Below, piece after piece: positions 1 through 8,582 of a stretch of 64,000 nucleotides of DNA. This stretch comes from Palsa-465 sp963800475 (lineage in GTDB: Bacteria > Actinomycetota > Thermoleophilia > Solirubrobacterales > Solirubrobacteraceae), in assembly GCA_963800475.1 (NCBI GenBank), contig CAWDAZ010000001.1, positions 496,001 to 560,000 of the forward strand, read 5' to 3'. Numbering within the stretch: the stretch's first letter is position 1; the number at the start of each line of letters is the position of its first letter. Under the pieces are notes generated by a model that saw only the letters and a program-made list of their open reading frames with translations, was not told the DNA's origin and made no database searches. Both the position numbers and the translations under genes were made by a program.

Positions 1-28
1 GGCGAGGCGCAGTGCGGTAGTTGCAGTT

Positions 29-1141
29 GTGGCGGCGGCGGTCGCGATGTCGGTTGCGGCGACCGCCGCCGCCTCCCCGACGGCGTGGATCGCGGCCGTC
101 CGGATCGCAGGGCCGCCCAACGGGGGCGCCGCCCCGGGGCCCGCGCAGCCGGCGATCCAGATCCCCGCCTCGGACGCGAAGCTGCTCGGCCAGCGGATCA
201 TGGTCGGGTTCGACGGCACCGCGGCGAGCCCCGGCCTGCTCGCCCGGGTCCGCGCCGGGCAGGTCGGGTCGGTGATCCTGTTCGCGGCGAACATCGCCGG
301 CAGCTCGCAGGTGCGAGCGCTGACCGAGTCGCTCCAGCAGGCCGCGCGCGCGGGCGGGAATCCGCCGCTGCTGATCGCCACCGACCAGGAGGGGGGCCAG
401 GTGAAGCGGTTCCCGAACGGCCCGCCGTACGTGTCCCCGCCGCAAATGGCCTCGCAGGGCACCGTCAATGGCGCGTACCGCGAGGGCCAGCTGACCGGCT
501 CGTACCTGCGCGCGCGGGGCGTCAACTGGGACCTGGCCCCGGTCGCTGACGTCCCGACATCGAGCAGCGCGTTCATCTGGCAGCAGGGACGAGCGTTCTC
601 GTTCGACGCGGGCACCGTCGCCCGCTACGCGGACGCGTTCGCGCGCGGCGTCCAGTCGGCGCGGGTCGCGGCAACGGGAAAGCACTTCCCCGGGGTCGGA
701 TCCGCCGGGGTCGACACCGACAACAAGCTGGACGTGCTGCGCCCGACCGCGGCGCAGCGGGCCGCGGCGCTGCAGCCATACGAGACGATGATCCCGCGCG
801 GGCTGGCCTCGGTGATGGTCTCGACGGCCGCGTTCCCGGCGTATGACCCGACGCGCACGGTGTCGGCGCTGTCGAGCAGGATCATTCGCGGTCTGCTCCG
901 CGGCCGGCTCGCGTTCGCGGGCGTCGCGATCACCGACGCGCTGGGGACGCCGACCGGCCACGACGAGATCATGGCGGGCCGGCTCGCCGCGCGCGCCGGC
1001 GCCGACGTGCTGCTGTACACGGACGCGGCGAACGGCGAGCTGTCCGGGCTCGAGTCCGACCTGCGCAGCGGGCGCCTCGGCCGCGCCGCCGCCGACGACT
1101 CCTATCGGCGGATCGTCGCGCTCAAGCGCCGCATCACCTGA
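29..1141 (+). CDS. Glycoside hydrolase family 3 (NagZ-like) N-terminal-domain protein, possibly 5'-partial
   Basis: Predicted beta-N-acetylhexosaminidase-like GH3 TIM barrel, probably exported: an Ala-rich hydrophobic N-terminus precedes the domain. Family landmarks are ATDQEGG near residue 117, KHFPGVG near 217 and the nucleophile-bearing VAITDALG near 302. The GH3 acid/base dyad of NagZ (Asp-Ser-His in a loop after KHFPG) is replaced by DTDNK, so the usual His is absent; this variant is, from memory, common in actinobacterial GH3 proteins. The GTG at 29 is the first start, but the frame stays open to base 1, so the true start may lie outside the window. The 3' end overlaps the convergent lipoprotein gene by 8 nt. 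The substrate is not predictable from sequence. Confidence 0.8.
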   Translation: MAAAVAMSVAATAAASPTAWIAAVRIAGPPNGGAAPGPAQPAIQIPASDAKLLGQRIMVGFDGTAASPGLLARVRAGQVGSVILFAANIAGSSQVRALTESLQQAARAGGNPPLLIATDQEGGQVKRFPNGPPYVSPPQMASQGTVNGAYREGQLTGSYLRARGVNWDLAPVADVPTSSSAFIWQQGRAFSFDAGTVARYADAFARGVQSARVAATGKHFPGVGSAGVDTDNKLDVLRPTAAQRAAALQPYETMIPRGLASVMVSTAAFPAYDPTRTVSALSSRIIRGLLRGRLAFAGVAITDALGTPTGHDEIMAGRLAARAGADVLLYTDAANGELSGLESDLRSGRLGRAAADDSYRRIVALKRRIT

Positions 1142-2144
1142 GCGCCGCCTCGACCGCCTGGCGCAGCTCGTTGATGCCGAACGCGCCCTCGAGCCGCGCC
1201 GCGACCACGCCCTGCTTGTTGATCGCGAACACCCATGGCTCGGTCTGGAGGTGGAACGCGTGGAGCTGCGGGCGCAGCCCCTGGCTCGGATTGTTGTTCA
1301 CGTACACCTCCTGGTGGATGAACACGATCCGGTTGCCGTACTGGTGCTGGAGCTGGACGGCGATGTCGGTCACCGGTCCGCAGATCCGCGAGTGGCACAG
1401 CTCGGGCGTCGAGAACAGCAGCAGCACGGGCTGCTTGCCGAGCACCTGGTGCAGCGACACCGAGTGCATCTGCTCGGGAGGGACGCGGGTCGTGAGCAGG
1501 CCGACGTTGCCGTGCACCGTGGCGAGCGTGTCGGTCGCGATCGCGGGCGGGCGCTGCCCGGCGTCTGGGATCGGCCAGTGCTTGGCGACCGCGACCTCGC
1601 CGGTCGCGCCGATCAGACCGCTACGGGTGCGCGTCAGCGAGAGGATGTCGTAGGTGCGCGGCTGTGGCGTGGGGATACTGGTCCAGTAGATCGCCTGCAG
1701 CCCGCCGGGGGCCGAGTTCTGCTGGCTGCGGTACTGCGGGGCCACTCCCATCGGGTCGGCGGGGGCGATGAACGGGCCCTGGGCGGGCGCTGAGGGGTTG
1801 GGCGCGATGTAGATCACGGTCGGCGCGTAGATGAACTGCTGGGAGGCGTTGGTCAGCGCAAACGCGAGCCGGTTGGTGCCCGGCGAGAACGTCCCGTTCG
1901 CGGCCCCCAGCGCCGCGTTCGAGGTGGCGAGCTGGGCGAGCTGGCGAAGCGACTTGCCTGATGCGGACGGGAACTGGCTCGCGGTCGGGCGCTCGGCGGC
2001 GGTCAGCTCATCGACCGCGGGAGTCGGCGCCGATGTGGTGGTCGAGTGGGTCGCGGTGCTCGCGGCTGAGGAACTGTGGCTCGCCGAGCTCCCGCACGCC
2101 GCGAGCGCGAGCGCGGCTGCCCCCAACGCCAGTCGCCGCTGCAC
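1134..2144 (-). CDS. Thioredoxin-like-fold lipoprotein (336 aa)
   Basis: Predicted exported lipoprotein. The chosen GTG start gives an Arg-Arg-containing signal ending in a lipobox (LALAAC), followed by a Ser/Thr-rich linker. The C-terminal about 150 residues look like a thioredoxin/Sco-type fold: a hydrophobic strand VLLLFSTPELC, a CHSRIC pair of cysteines (C-x4-C rather than CxxC) followed by GPV, and later WVFAINKQGVV. The start is set by a TAGTG overlap: its GTG shares one base with the stop of the upstream 535-aa gene, implying translational coupling. With its secreted copper-site partner upstream it may handle thiol or metal chemistry outside the cell; that role is inference. Confidence 0.7.
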   Translation of the reverse strand: MQRRLALGAAALALAACGSSASHSSSAASTATHSTTTSAPTPAVDELTAAERPTASQFPSASGKSLRQLAQLATSNAALGAANGTFSPGTNRLAFALTNASQQFIYAPTVIYIAPNPSAPAQGPFIAPADPMGVAPQYRSQQNSAPGGLQAIYWTSIPTPQPRTYDILSLTRTRSGLIGATGEVAVAKHWPIPDAGQRPPAIATDTLATVHGNVGLLTTRVPPEQMHSVSLHQVLGKQPVLLLFSTPELCHSRICGPVTDIAVQLQHQYGNRIVFIHQEVYVNNNPSQGLRPQLHAFHLQTEPWVFAINKQGVVAARLEGAFGINELRQAVEAALR

Positions 2145-3751
2145 TACTGGATGACGCGGAACACGCCCCGCATGAACGGGTGAATCCGGCAGAAGAAGTA
2201 ATACGTCCCCGGCGCCAGGTTCTTCGGGGTGCTCCAGTTGAGCCTCCCCACCGCCGGCAGGCCGGCGCCGAGCTGCCCGGAGTCGTAGCCGCCGGCACCG
2301 TTGGCGAGCGGATAGGAGATCCCGGTGTCGAATCCGCACGGGCCCTGGCATGAAGTGACCGTGTGGAAGATCGACTGGACGTACGCTGCACTGGGCGATA
2401 GCGGGTTGCCGAGCAGGCCCTGCGGACTCGCGTCCTCGTTGACAAACGTCAGCGACTGGCCCTTCGTGACGGTCGGGATGCACGGATGCGACCCCGGTGA
2501 CTGAATGTCGCCCGGAAGGTAGGTGAAGCCCGCGATCAGCACCTGGCTGCGCCTGCAGTCCCTGAACCGATTGACGTCGGCGGCGGTCACCCACATCGAG
2601 CCGCCGTGGTCGTTGTTCTCGGCCAGGTGGCCGTGGGTGACCGCGCCGTTTTGGTCGAGCTTGTGCGTGAACGGGTCGACGCCGGTCTGGTCGTTCCACG
2701 CCTCCCATACGACCATGATCCCCATCGATTCATACCAGGACGCCCGCTTGGTCTCGTAGGTCGCGCTGATTCGCAGCACGTCGCCGGCCTTGACAGCAGG
2801 GCGCCAGTCGGAGGGGGTGCCTTGCATCGCCATGTCCCATGAGATCGGACCGCGCTTGTCCCAGTAGTGCGCGTTGGAGCGGAACAGGCGCACCGAGTTG
2901 GGGACAGTGCCGGGGATCGCGCCGCGACTCGGTTGCTGTCCGGCGCGGATCAGGTCGAGGTCGTCGTACAGCCCGCCTGGGTGCAGATGCCCCGCGGTGG
3001 CGATCAGCGTCCCCGGATGGTCGATCGTGAACTCGTTCAGCGGCGGGCCGTTCCCATACGGGTTCTTCGCCATGTCCGGGAACGTGAACTTGCCGTTCTT
3101 GCCGCTGCCGCGGTGCACGTCGAACACCGGGTAGATGTGGTGAGCCTCGACATCCATCCAGATCGGATGCACGGGGGTGATGTGCGCGGCTGCCGGCGCG
3201 GTGGCCGGGAGGAAGTCAACGTTGTAGGTGATGTAGATGGTCGCGGGGGTAGAGATCAGGTCGTGGATCATGTAGTTGAGGACCCAGAAGTCCCTGGCGC
3301 CGATCGGGTAGCCGTAGCCACTCGGCAGCTCGTAGATCGTCTTCTCCTCGCCCGTCGCCATGAACGGGTAGAAGCCGCCCTGATAGCCATTGCCCTCGCC
3401 CGCACCCGCGGGGCCGTTCGTCAGCCACACCCCGTGGTGCAGGTGAATGATGTTCGTCAGTGGCACCCTGCCGCAGCACTTTCCGTTCGGCAGCGCGTAG
3501 CGCGCGTTCGGCTGCATCCGCAGCATGTAGCCGTCGACATTCGGCTTTGGAACGTGCCGGTAGTCGAACAGGATCAGGTTCGCCCCCGGAGTGATGTGGT
3601 ACGGCCCGGCGGCGTAGTGGAGGTGCTCGACGCCGGCGGGCTCGGCGGGCGCGTGCTCGACCGCGACGGGCGCGGCGGCGAGCGCGGCCGCGGGTGCGCA
3701 GCCGAGCGCGAGCAGCGCTCCAATGATTGCCCCAAATCCCCTTCGCTTCAC
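2144..3751 (-). CDS. Secreted SURNod19-like protein with C-terminal cupredoxin-like domain (535 aa)
   Basis: A signal peptide (MKRRGFGAIIGALLALG, then AAALAA) is followed by a large domain carrying LHHGVWLTNGP, HYAAGPYHITPG and several His-rich stretches (AGHLHPGG, VEAHHIYPVFDVH). This resembles the SURNod19 (stress up-regulated Nod19) family. The last about 120 residues look like a blue-copper domain: FHTVTSC near the start and a YYFFCRIHPFMRG tail that supplies Cys, His and Met in type-1 copper order. The gene is first of a two-gene unit with the thioredoxin-like lipoprotein and is divergent from the 740-aa secreted protein. Family assignment is from motif memory; the function (copper binding, oxidase or monooxygenase-like) is not established. 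Confidence 0.6.
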   Translation of the reverse strand: MKRRGFGAIIGALLALGCAPAAALAAAPVAVEHAPAEPAGVEHLHYAAGPYHITPGANLILFDYRHVPKPNVDGYMLRMQPNARYALPNGKCCGRVPLTNIIHLHHGVWLTNGPAGAGEGNGYQGGFYPFMATGEEKTIYELPSGYGYPIGARDFWVLNYMIHDLISTPATIYITYNVDFLPATAPAAAHITPVHPIWMDVEAHHIYPVFDVHRGSGKNGKFTFPDMAKNPYGNGPPLNEFTIDHPGTLIATAGHLHPGGLYDDLDLIRAGQQPSRGAIPGTVPNSVRLFRSNAHYWDKRGPISWDMAMQGTPSDWRPAVKAGDVLRISATYETKRASWYESMGIMVVWEAWNDQTGVDPFTHKLDQNGAVTHGHLAENNDHGGSMWVTAADVNRFRDCRRSQVLIAGFTYLPGDIQSPGSHPCIPTVTKGQSLTFVNEDASPQGLLGNPLSPSAAYVQSIFHTVTSCQGPCGFDTGISYPLANGAGGYDSGQLGAGLPAVGRLNWSTPKNLAPGTYYFFCRIHPFMRGVFRVIQ

Positions 3752-3790
3752 ACGTTCCTCCGGCGCTCAGGCACCACCCGCAGCTGAATT

Positions 3791-3805
3791 GTGACAGGTC
3801 GTCAC
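3791..3805. promoter_or_regulatory. Inverted repeat in divergent promoter region
   Basis: GTGAC-n5-GTCAC is a perfect 5-bp inverted repeat in the 153-bp gap between the divergent genes starting at 3751 (minus) and 3905 (plus). It could be an operator controlling both units. No clear -35/-10 pair was recognised and the repeat is short, so confidence is low. Confidence 0.25.
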
Positions 3806-3904
3806 CGTGGGCGGACCTCCCCTGAGCGCAAGATCGGCGGTTCGCCATCGTTACTGAAGTGGGCGGCGGGAGGCGTCGCCAACTTTCAGGGAGGAGAGAG
3901 AGGC

Positions 3905-6127
3905 ATGCGCGGAGTGGTGTTGCTGAAGCCGAAGCCGGTGTTCGCGGCGGTCGCGATCGGAGCGATCTGCCTGGCCGGCGTGGGCTCGTCGACCGCCGCT
4001 CCGCGCGTGCCGATCCCCCTGCCGGTCGTCAATCCGACCATCCCGGCGGGCCGCGCGGTCGAGCCGGTGGTGATGACCGGTGCCGATTTCCCGGGGATCG
4101 CGGTCCCCCAGAATGAGACCGCCAAGGCGCCGTTCACCGACCTCGTCGACTGCCAGCCCGGCAGCAACACCGACAACTGCTCCCACAACCAGTACTCGCC
4201 GCCGCAGGTCGACACCAGCGGCGTCCAGAACCAGCTCCCGGTCACGGGCGTGCATCCCGACCAGCTGCTCGGGTACCGCTGGAATCCCCGCATCCACCAC
4301 GGGGCCGGGGCGTTCGTCCAGATCCCGTTCCAGGTCGACAAGGTGTTCACGCGGTATCTGGAGAACGACGCCTCCGGGTTTGCGATCTACTCAGGCGCCG
4401 ACCAGCACACGACCTATCAGTGGCAGCAGGAGGGCTTCCGGTCCTACCCCGACCCCAAGGACCCGTGCCACGCGCTCTACCAGCCCGCGGCCAAGGACCC
4501 GATCCCGTACTTCGACACCAATGACGAGGTGTCGTTCATGTACTCCGACAGCGGTCCCCAGGCGCCGAGCGGTGCGCAGCTGCCGAACGGGGTCACGACG
4601 AGTCGCGCCGTCCAGATCACCGACCCGCTGAATCCGAGCGCCGGTTCGAGCTACGTGTACGTGATGGTCGCCGGCCCGAACGGGCCGAAGCCCGCCTACA
4701 ACGCCTCGAACGGGTACGTGCGCTACCTCCGCGACCCGGCCGGCTCCCCGACGCCAGCCGACGAGTACGTGTTCTCGCAGTCGGACTACTCCAACTACGG
4801 CAACGCGGCGAAGGGCGACATCTGCGGGGCGCCATCGCTCGGGCACCCGTACGGGACCCCGATCCTCGACTCGAGCGGCAAGCCGGTGATCGCCCGTCAC
4901 CGCCCGCTCGACACGACGACCGTCGAGACCCCGCGCTACCGCTTCCGCTACGACGGCCGCTGGCTGATGACCGGGCTCTCGATCTCCCCGGATGACAGCG
5001 GTTTCAAGAAGGGCGACTACGGCTACAACCTGATCGACCGCTGGAAGGCGCGCGCGTTCGCCCAGGACCCGTCGTCGAAGACGCCGTGCTGTGGGTTCGA
5101 GGAGGAGGACACCCACTGGGGTGGCTCCTCGACGCTGATGGGCGAGCTGGCCGGCCCGGTCCGCGCGATCCGCGCCACCTGGGGCGCCGACTCGGGCACC
5201 AACGTCGTGCGGATGGAGACCTTCTACGCCGATCAGATCCGCCAGAAGACGTGGCTGCGGGTGCACGTGATCCCGCCGCTCGACGGGATCTACGCCCAGT
5301 GGGACTTCCGGGCGGGGCGGATGACCCGCTACTACAACCCGAACGTGCCGAACGGGGTCGCGGTCGACGGCCAGAACGACACCGTGTTCGGGAACCTCGA
5401 CGACCCGTGCAACGCCAACTACAACAAGATGAACGAGGGCACCGGGATCCAGGATCCGCTGCACACGCTCGATCCGAGCCAACCGAGCACGATCGACCCC
5501 AACCAGACCTATCGCCAGGCCTACCAGGGCGCCGGCATCTGCAGCTCGCCGTGGCCCTACCACCAGTCGATCAACCTCGCCGATCCGACCTTCGAGTCGC
5601 TCAACGCGTCGCTGCAGTGGAACGAGACGGCGGGACCGTCGGGGACCGAGGTCGACCGCTACCAGATCGACCAGGCCACCGACGTGACGCCGGGCGGGCT
5701 GCCCCAGTCGCTGCTCGCGCTGCCCTACTACCGCGACGACTCGTGCTTCGACGACGGCACCGGCTCCGATCCCGGCCCGCGCGTTGACCCCGGCTCCTCG
5801 AACGAGGCGCGCACGTACGTCGATCCGGCTACCGGCCAGACCAAGCCGCGGACCTGCTGGAAGCCGTCGGATGGGATCCCCAAGCCCGGCGACCAGCAGT
5901 ACTTCCAGGGCGACATCGGCACCCACGGCCTGCACCTGTTGTTCCAGCTCGACTCCGACAACGCCCGCCAGGAGGTCCCGGTCGACGAGATCGTCTCCGA
6001 GCAGCCGATCGTGCTGCTGCCCGGGCAGCAGGGCAACGTCGGCGAGGAGTACGGCCGCGAGCTCGAGAAGCCGTTGGTGGTACGGGTCGATGCCGGCGGT
6101 GTGACCGCTGGGCCGGTCAACGGCTAG
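3905..6127 (+). CDS. Large secreted protein of unknown function (740 aa)
   Basis: The ATG at 3905 is preferred over upstream in-frame starts because a strong purine-rich site (GGGAGGAGAG) lies just before it and the product then begins with a typical signal peptide (basic MRGVVLLKPKP, a hydrophobic stretch, cleavage near STAAP). The mature protein is rich in Asp, Pro, Tyr and Asn, with several Cys likely paired outside the cell (for example CCGFEEED, CSSPWPYH). No transmembrane segment or catalytic motif was recognised. Conserved-looking blocks include RAIRATWGADSGTN and HVIPPLDGIYAQWDF. It is divergent from the SURNod19-like unit and its stop codon interlocks with the convergent LytM lipoprotein in a CTAG. 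Confidence 0.75.
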   Translation: MRGVVLLKPKPVFAAVAIGAICLAGVGSSTAAPRVPIPLPVVNPTIPAGRAVEPVVMTGADFPGIAVPQNETAKAPFTDLVDCQPGSNTDNCSHNQYSPPQVDTSGVQNQLPVTGVHPDQLLGYRWNPRIHHGAGAFVQIPFQVDKVFTRYLENDASGFAIYSGADQHTTYQWQQEGFRSYPDPKDPCHALYQPAAKDPIPYFDTNDEVSFMYSDSGPQAPSGAQLPNGVTTSRAVQITDPLNPSAGSSYVYVMVAGPNGPKPAYNASNGYVRYLRDPAGSPTPADEYVFSQSDYSNYGNAAKGDICGAPSLGHPYGTPILDSSGKPVIARHRPLDTTTVETPRYRFRYDGRWLMTGLSISPDDSGFKKGDYGYNLIDRWKARAFAQDPSSKTPCCGFEEEDTHWGGSSTLMGELAGPVRAIRATWGADSGTNVVRMETFYADQIRQKTWLRVHVIPPLDGIYAQWDFRAGRMTRYYNPNVPNGVAVDGQNDTVFGNLDDPCNANYNKMNEGTGIQDPLHTLDPSQPSTIDPNQTYRQAYQGAGICSSPWPYHQSINLADPTFESLNASLQWNETAGPSGTEVDRYQIDQATDVTPGGLPQSLLALPYYRDDSCFDDGTGSDPGPRVDPGSSNEARTYVDPATGQTKPRTCWKPSDGIPKPGDQQYFQGDIGTHGLHLLFQLDSDNARQEVPVDEIVSEQPIVLLPGQQGNVGEEYGRELEKPLVVRVDAGGVTAGPVNG

Positions 6128-6855
6128 CGGCCGGGATAAATACGCCTCAACAGCCCCAGCATCGCGGGCGAGGTGACCTCGTTCCCGGGGCAGCAGGTCG
6201 GACCGTTGACCGCGCTGATCCCGATCTCGAGATGCGGGCCGGTCGAGATGCCGACGATCCCGCATCCGACCTCGGCGATCGGCTGCCCGGCGGTGACCAC
6301 CGTTCCGGCCGGCACGAGGTCGGGGGCGGCGTGGCCGTAGTAGATGTAGCGGCCGTCGAGCGGGCCCCCGACCACCTTCAGCACCGGTGCGTACGGCCCG
6401 AAGCCGGAGATCCCCTCCTGCACGATCACGCCGTCGGTGACCGCGACCTCGACCGCCTTTCCGCCACACGCCGCCCCGACGGTCGAGATGTCGACGCCCT
6501 GATCGGGTGACCAGGTGCTCGGTGGCGCGGCCGCCGAGACCGGCTGGATCGGGAACACGAACCCCTGACCGGGCTGCAGCAGGGTTAGGGTCCTGGCGAT
6601 CTGCTGCTCGGTCTTCAGCTCGCGGCGAATCTCGGCAAGCGACGGAGCGTGCGCGTTCGGGTCGCCGACCGGGTTACCGGAGGCGTCGGTGTAGTACTGG
6701 GCGCCCGCGCCCGCCGACGGCTGGACCGCCTGCGGGTGCGCTCGCAGGCCAAGCGCGTCCTCGCTGCCGCCAGAGGAGCCATGGGGAGCGCCCGAGCCGC
6801 ACGCCGCCAGCCCGACCGCCGACGCGACCACCGCAGCCAATCGCAGGATCTGCAC
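6124..6855 (-). CDS. Degenerate M23/LytM-domain lipoprotein (243 aa)
   Basis: A signal peptide with lipobox (VGLAAC) is followed by a Ser/Gly linker, a helical segment (LAEIRRELKTEQQIART) and a LytM-like beta domain. The peptidase landmarks are partly lost: the HxGxD zinc motif reads DQGVD (His replaced by Gln) and the final HxH reads HLE (STGPHLEIGI), while the central YxH remains (YYGH) and the GTVVTAGQPIAEVG strand is intact. Two of the usual zinc ligands are therefore missing, and the protein is more likely a non-catalytic binder or amidase activator (EnvC/NlpD-like role, inferred). Its stop interlocks with that of the 740-aa protein at CTAG. Confidence 0.72.
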   Translation of the reverse strand: MQILRLAAVVASAVGLAACGSGAPHGSSGGSEDALGLRAHPQAVQPSAGAGAQYYTDASGNPVGDPNAHAPSLAEIRRELKTEQQIARTLTLLQPGQGFVFPIQPVSAAAPPSTWSPDQGVDISTVGAACGGKAVEVAVTDGVIVQEGISGFGPYAPVLKVVGGPLDGRYIYYGHAAPDLVPAGTVVTAGQPIAEVGCGIVGISTGPHLEIGISAVNGPTCCPGNEVTSPAMLGLLRRIYPGR

Positions 6856-6875
6856 GACCAGGAGTTCAGCACTCC

Positions 6876-7751
6876 TCAGGCAGCCGCGCGCAGGCTGACG
6901 ATCGGCGGGCGCTCGACCTGCTCGGAGCCGCCCGCGCCGTGCAGCCGGCCCTCGCGCTCGAGGCGGGTCGAGACCGCGGCGAGCACGGCTGCGGCCATCG
7001 GCCTCAGGTCCCGCAGCGGCTGGTGGGCGTTCTGTCGGACGTCGAGGTCGACCTGGGCGAGCCCGTCCAGACCGACCACCGCATACGCGTCGAGCAGCAG
7101 CGCGATGTCGACCCCGTACCCGGTGGCGAACGGCAGCCGCTCGAGCAGCTCACGGCGCGCGGCGATCTCTCCCGCCAGCGGCTGCGCGACGGCGGCGAGG
7201 TCTGGGTAGAAGCGGTCGATCAGCGGTCTGGCGGTCAGCTCGGTCACGCGACCGCCACCGTCCGGGTAGGTGATCGAGCCGACGCGGAACGGGCGACGGT
7301 AGAAGCCCTTTACGAACGAGATCTGCCGGCGCTCGAGCAGCGGCCCGATCAGGCCGCACGTGAAGTGCGGGCCGAACCGCTCGGAATCGGCGTCCAGGAA
7401 GCACACCAGCTCGCCGCTCAGAATCGGCAGCGCACGCCACATCGCGTCGCCCTTGCCGAGCACGGGGCCGAGCTCGGGCCTCAGGTCGGTCTGGTCCTGG
7501 ACCTCGGCGCCCAGCCGGCGCGCGATCGCGGCGGTCGCATCGGTCGAGTCGTCGACGACGACCACCTGGTCGACGACCCCGCGCTCGCGCAGCGGTAGCA
7601 GCTGCTCGAGGATCGGCCCGATCGTGCGCTCCTCGTTGCGGGCGGGGAGGCACACCGAGACGCTCGCGTTGCGCCGCTCGGCCAGCCGCTCGGGCGTGAA
7701 CGCCGAATGATGGAAGCTGTTCGAGCGATGCCAGAGGCGGGCGCGGCTCAC
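6876..7751 (-). CDS. gpgS: Glucosyl-3-phosphoglycerate synthase (GT81)
   Basis: Cytoplasmic GT-A glycosyltransferase that moves glucose from an NDP-glucose to D-3-phosphoglycerate, the first step to glucosylglycerate and, in mycobacteria, methylglucose lipopolysaccharides. Landmarks: VSVCLPARNEERTIGPIL at the N-terminus, VVVVDDSTDAT, PVLGKGDAMWRAL, the metal-binding DADSE near residue 120 and a GYGVDIALLLD segment near 205. At 291 residues it is slightly shorter than typical GpgS (about 320). The start is GTG. The next gene downstream on the same strand... in transcription order lies upstream: the calcineurin-like phosphoesterase at 7822-8514, a candidate partner phosphatase by position only. 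Confidence 0.85.
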   Translation of the reverse strand: MSRARLWHRSNSFHHSAFTPERLAERRNASVSVCLPARNEERTIGPILEQLLPLRERGVVDQVVVVDDSTDATAAIARRLGAEVQDQTDLRPELGPVLGKGDAMWRALPILSGELVCFLDADSERFGPHFTCGLIGPLLERRQISFVKGFYRRPFRVGSITYPDGGGRVTELTARPLIDRFYPDLAAVAQPLAGEIAARRELLERLPFATGYGVDIALLLDAYAVVGLDGLAQVDLDVRQNAHQPLRDLRPMAAAVLAAVSTRLEREGRLHGAGGSEQVERPPIVSLRAAA

Positions 7752-7773
7752 CCCGGCAGCGTACTCTTGAACG

Positions 7774-7789
7774 CCCGCGGCCTCGCGGG
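7774..7789. other. Short perfect hairpin between phosphoesterase and gpgS
   Basis: CCCGCG-gcct-CGCGGG forms a 6-bp GC stem with a 4-nt loop in the 70-bp gap between the two minus-strand genes. No T-run follows on either strand, so it is not a textbook intrinsic terminator. It may be an attenuator or a processing hairpin. Confidence 0.3.
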
Positions 7790-7821
7790 ATCGCGGAGCG
7801 GAGGGCCGTGGCGCTGTCGCA

Positions 7822-8514
7822 TCACACCCGCCCCGTGCGGAGCCGCTCGACGGTACGCGTCACCCACGGCTCGGGCTCGAAACGGCCGAGCATCGCGTCG
7901 GCGACCGCGAGGTGGTCATATCCGACCCGTCGCAGCTCGATCGAGTCGTCCTCGCCGAGCAGCGCGTACGCGGCGCGTGGGTCGCCGTCGAGCGGCATCC
8001 CGACGCTGCCCGGGTTGATCAGCTCGACGCCGTCGGGCCGCACGCGCCTGAACTGCAGGTGCGTGTGGCCGAACACGATCCGGCGCTCGCCGGCGCCCGC
8101 GAGCAGCTCGACATCGTCCTCGGTCGGCGCAGGGAAGAACGACTTCATGTCGGACAGCGGCGAGGCGTGGCAGTACCGGGTTCCCTCGCTCACGAACTGC
8201 CCCGGCAGCGAGTCCAGCTGCACGACGGTCTCGGCGCTGAGCGCCTCGCGGCACGCCTCGATCGCGGCCGGGACGAACTCGTCGTTCGGCGCCTGCTCGG
8301 GATGCGCGGTCCAGCGATCGACGTTGCCCCGGATCCAGGTGGCGTTTGTCAGCCGCTCGAGCACGGAGACGGTCTCGGCCGGGTACGGCCCGAACAGCGC
8401 GTAGTCACCGCCGAGCATGAACCGGTCGGCTCCCGCATCCCGCGCGTCGGCGAGCACCGCTTCGAGCGCCTCAAGGTTGCCGTGCACGTCATACAGGAGC
8501 GCGATCGGGGGCAC
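7822..8514 (-). CDS. Calcineurin-like metallophosphoesterase (YfcE/MJ0936 type, 230 aa)
   Basis: Small cytoplasmic dinuclear-metal phosphodiesterase or phosphatase. Motifs in order: YDVHGN (D-x-H at residues 8-10), LGGDYALFGP (GD), RGNVDRW (GNxD/H position), YCHASP, FGHTHLQF (GHTH) and NPGSVGMPLDGDPRAAY. The start is GTG. It is close in kind to the second phosphoesterase at 39483-40214. It sits upstream of gpgS on the same strand, which makes a role in dephosphorylating glucosyl-phosphoglycerate conceivable, but known GpgP enzymes belong to other folds. Substrate unknown. Confidence 0.82.
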   Translation of the reverse strand: MPPIALLYDVHGNLEALEAVLADARDAGADRFMLGGDYALFGPYPAETVSVLERLTNATWIRGNVDRWTAHPEQAPNDEFVPAAIEACREALSAETVVQLDSLPGQFVSEGTRYCHASPLSDMKSFFPAPTEDDVELLAGAGERRIVFGHTHLQFRRVRPDGVELINPGSVGMPLDGDPRAAYALLGEDDSIELRRVGYDHLAVADAMLGRFEPEPWVTRTVERLRTGRV

Positions 8515-8582
8515 TGAGGGTGGTTGATATCACGCCATCGGTGCCTGCTGAGCGCCCCCGGCCCTCTATCGTGCTCGGAGCG

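Noticed and set aside
3790..3806. CRP-type operator (TGTGA...TCAC)
   Set aside because: Half-sites are separated by 7 instead of 6 bases and the right half is incomplete; recorded only as a short inverted repeat.
3791..3904. Upstream in-frame start for the 740-aa secreted protein
   Set aside because: The added 38 residues are charged and hide the signal peptide, whereas ATG 3905 has a strong ribosome-binding site.
4391..6469. 692-codon minus-strand frame opposite the 740-aa secreted protein
   Set aside because: Codon-periodicity shadow in high-GC DNA; crosses the real LytM gene and has no domain.
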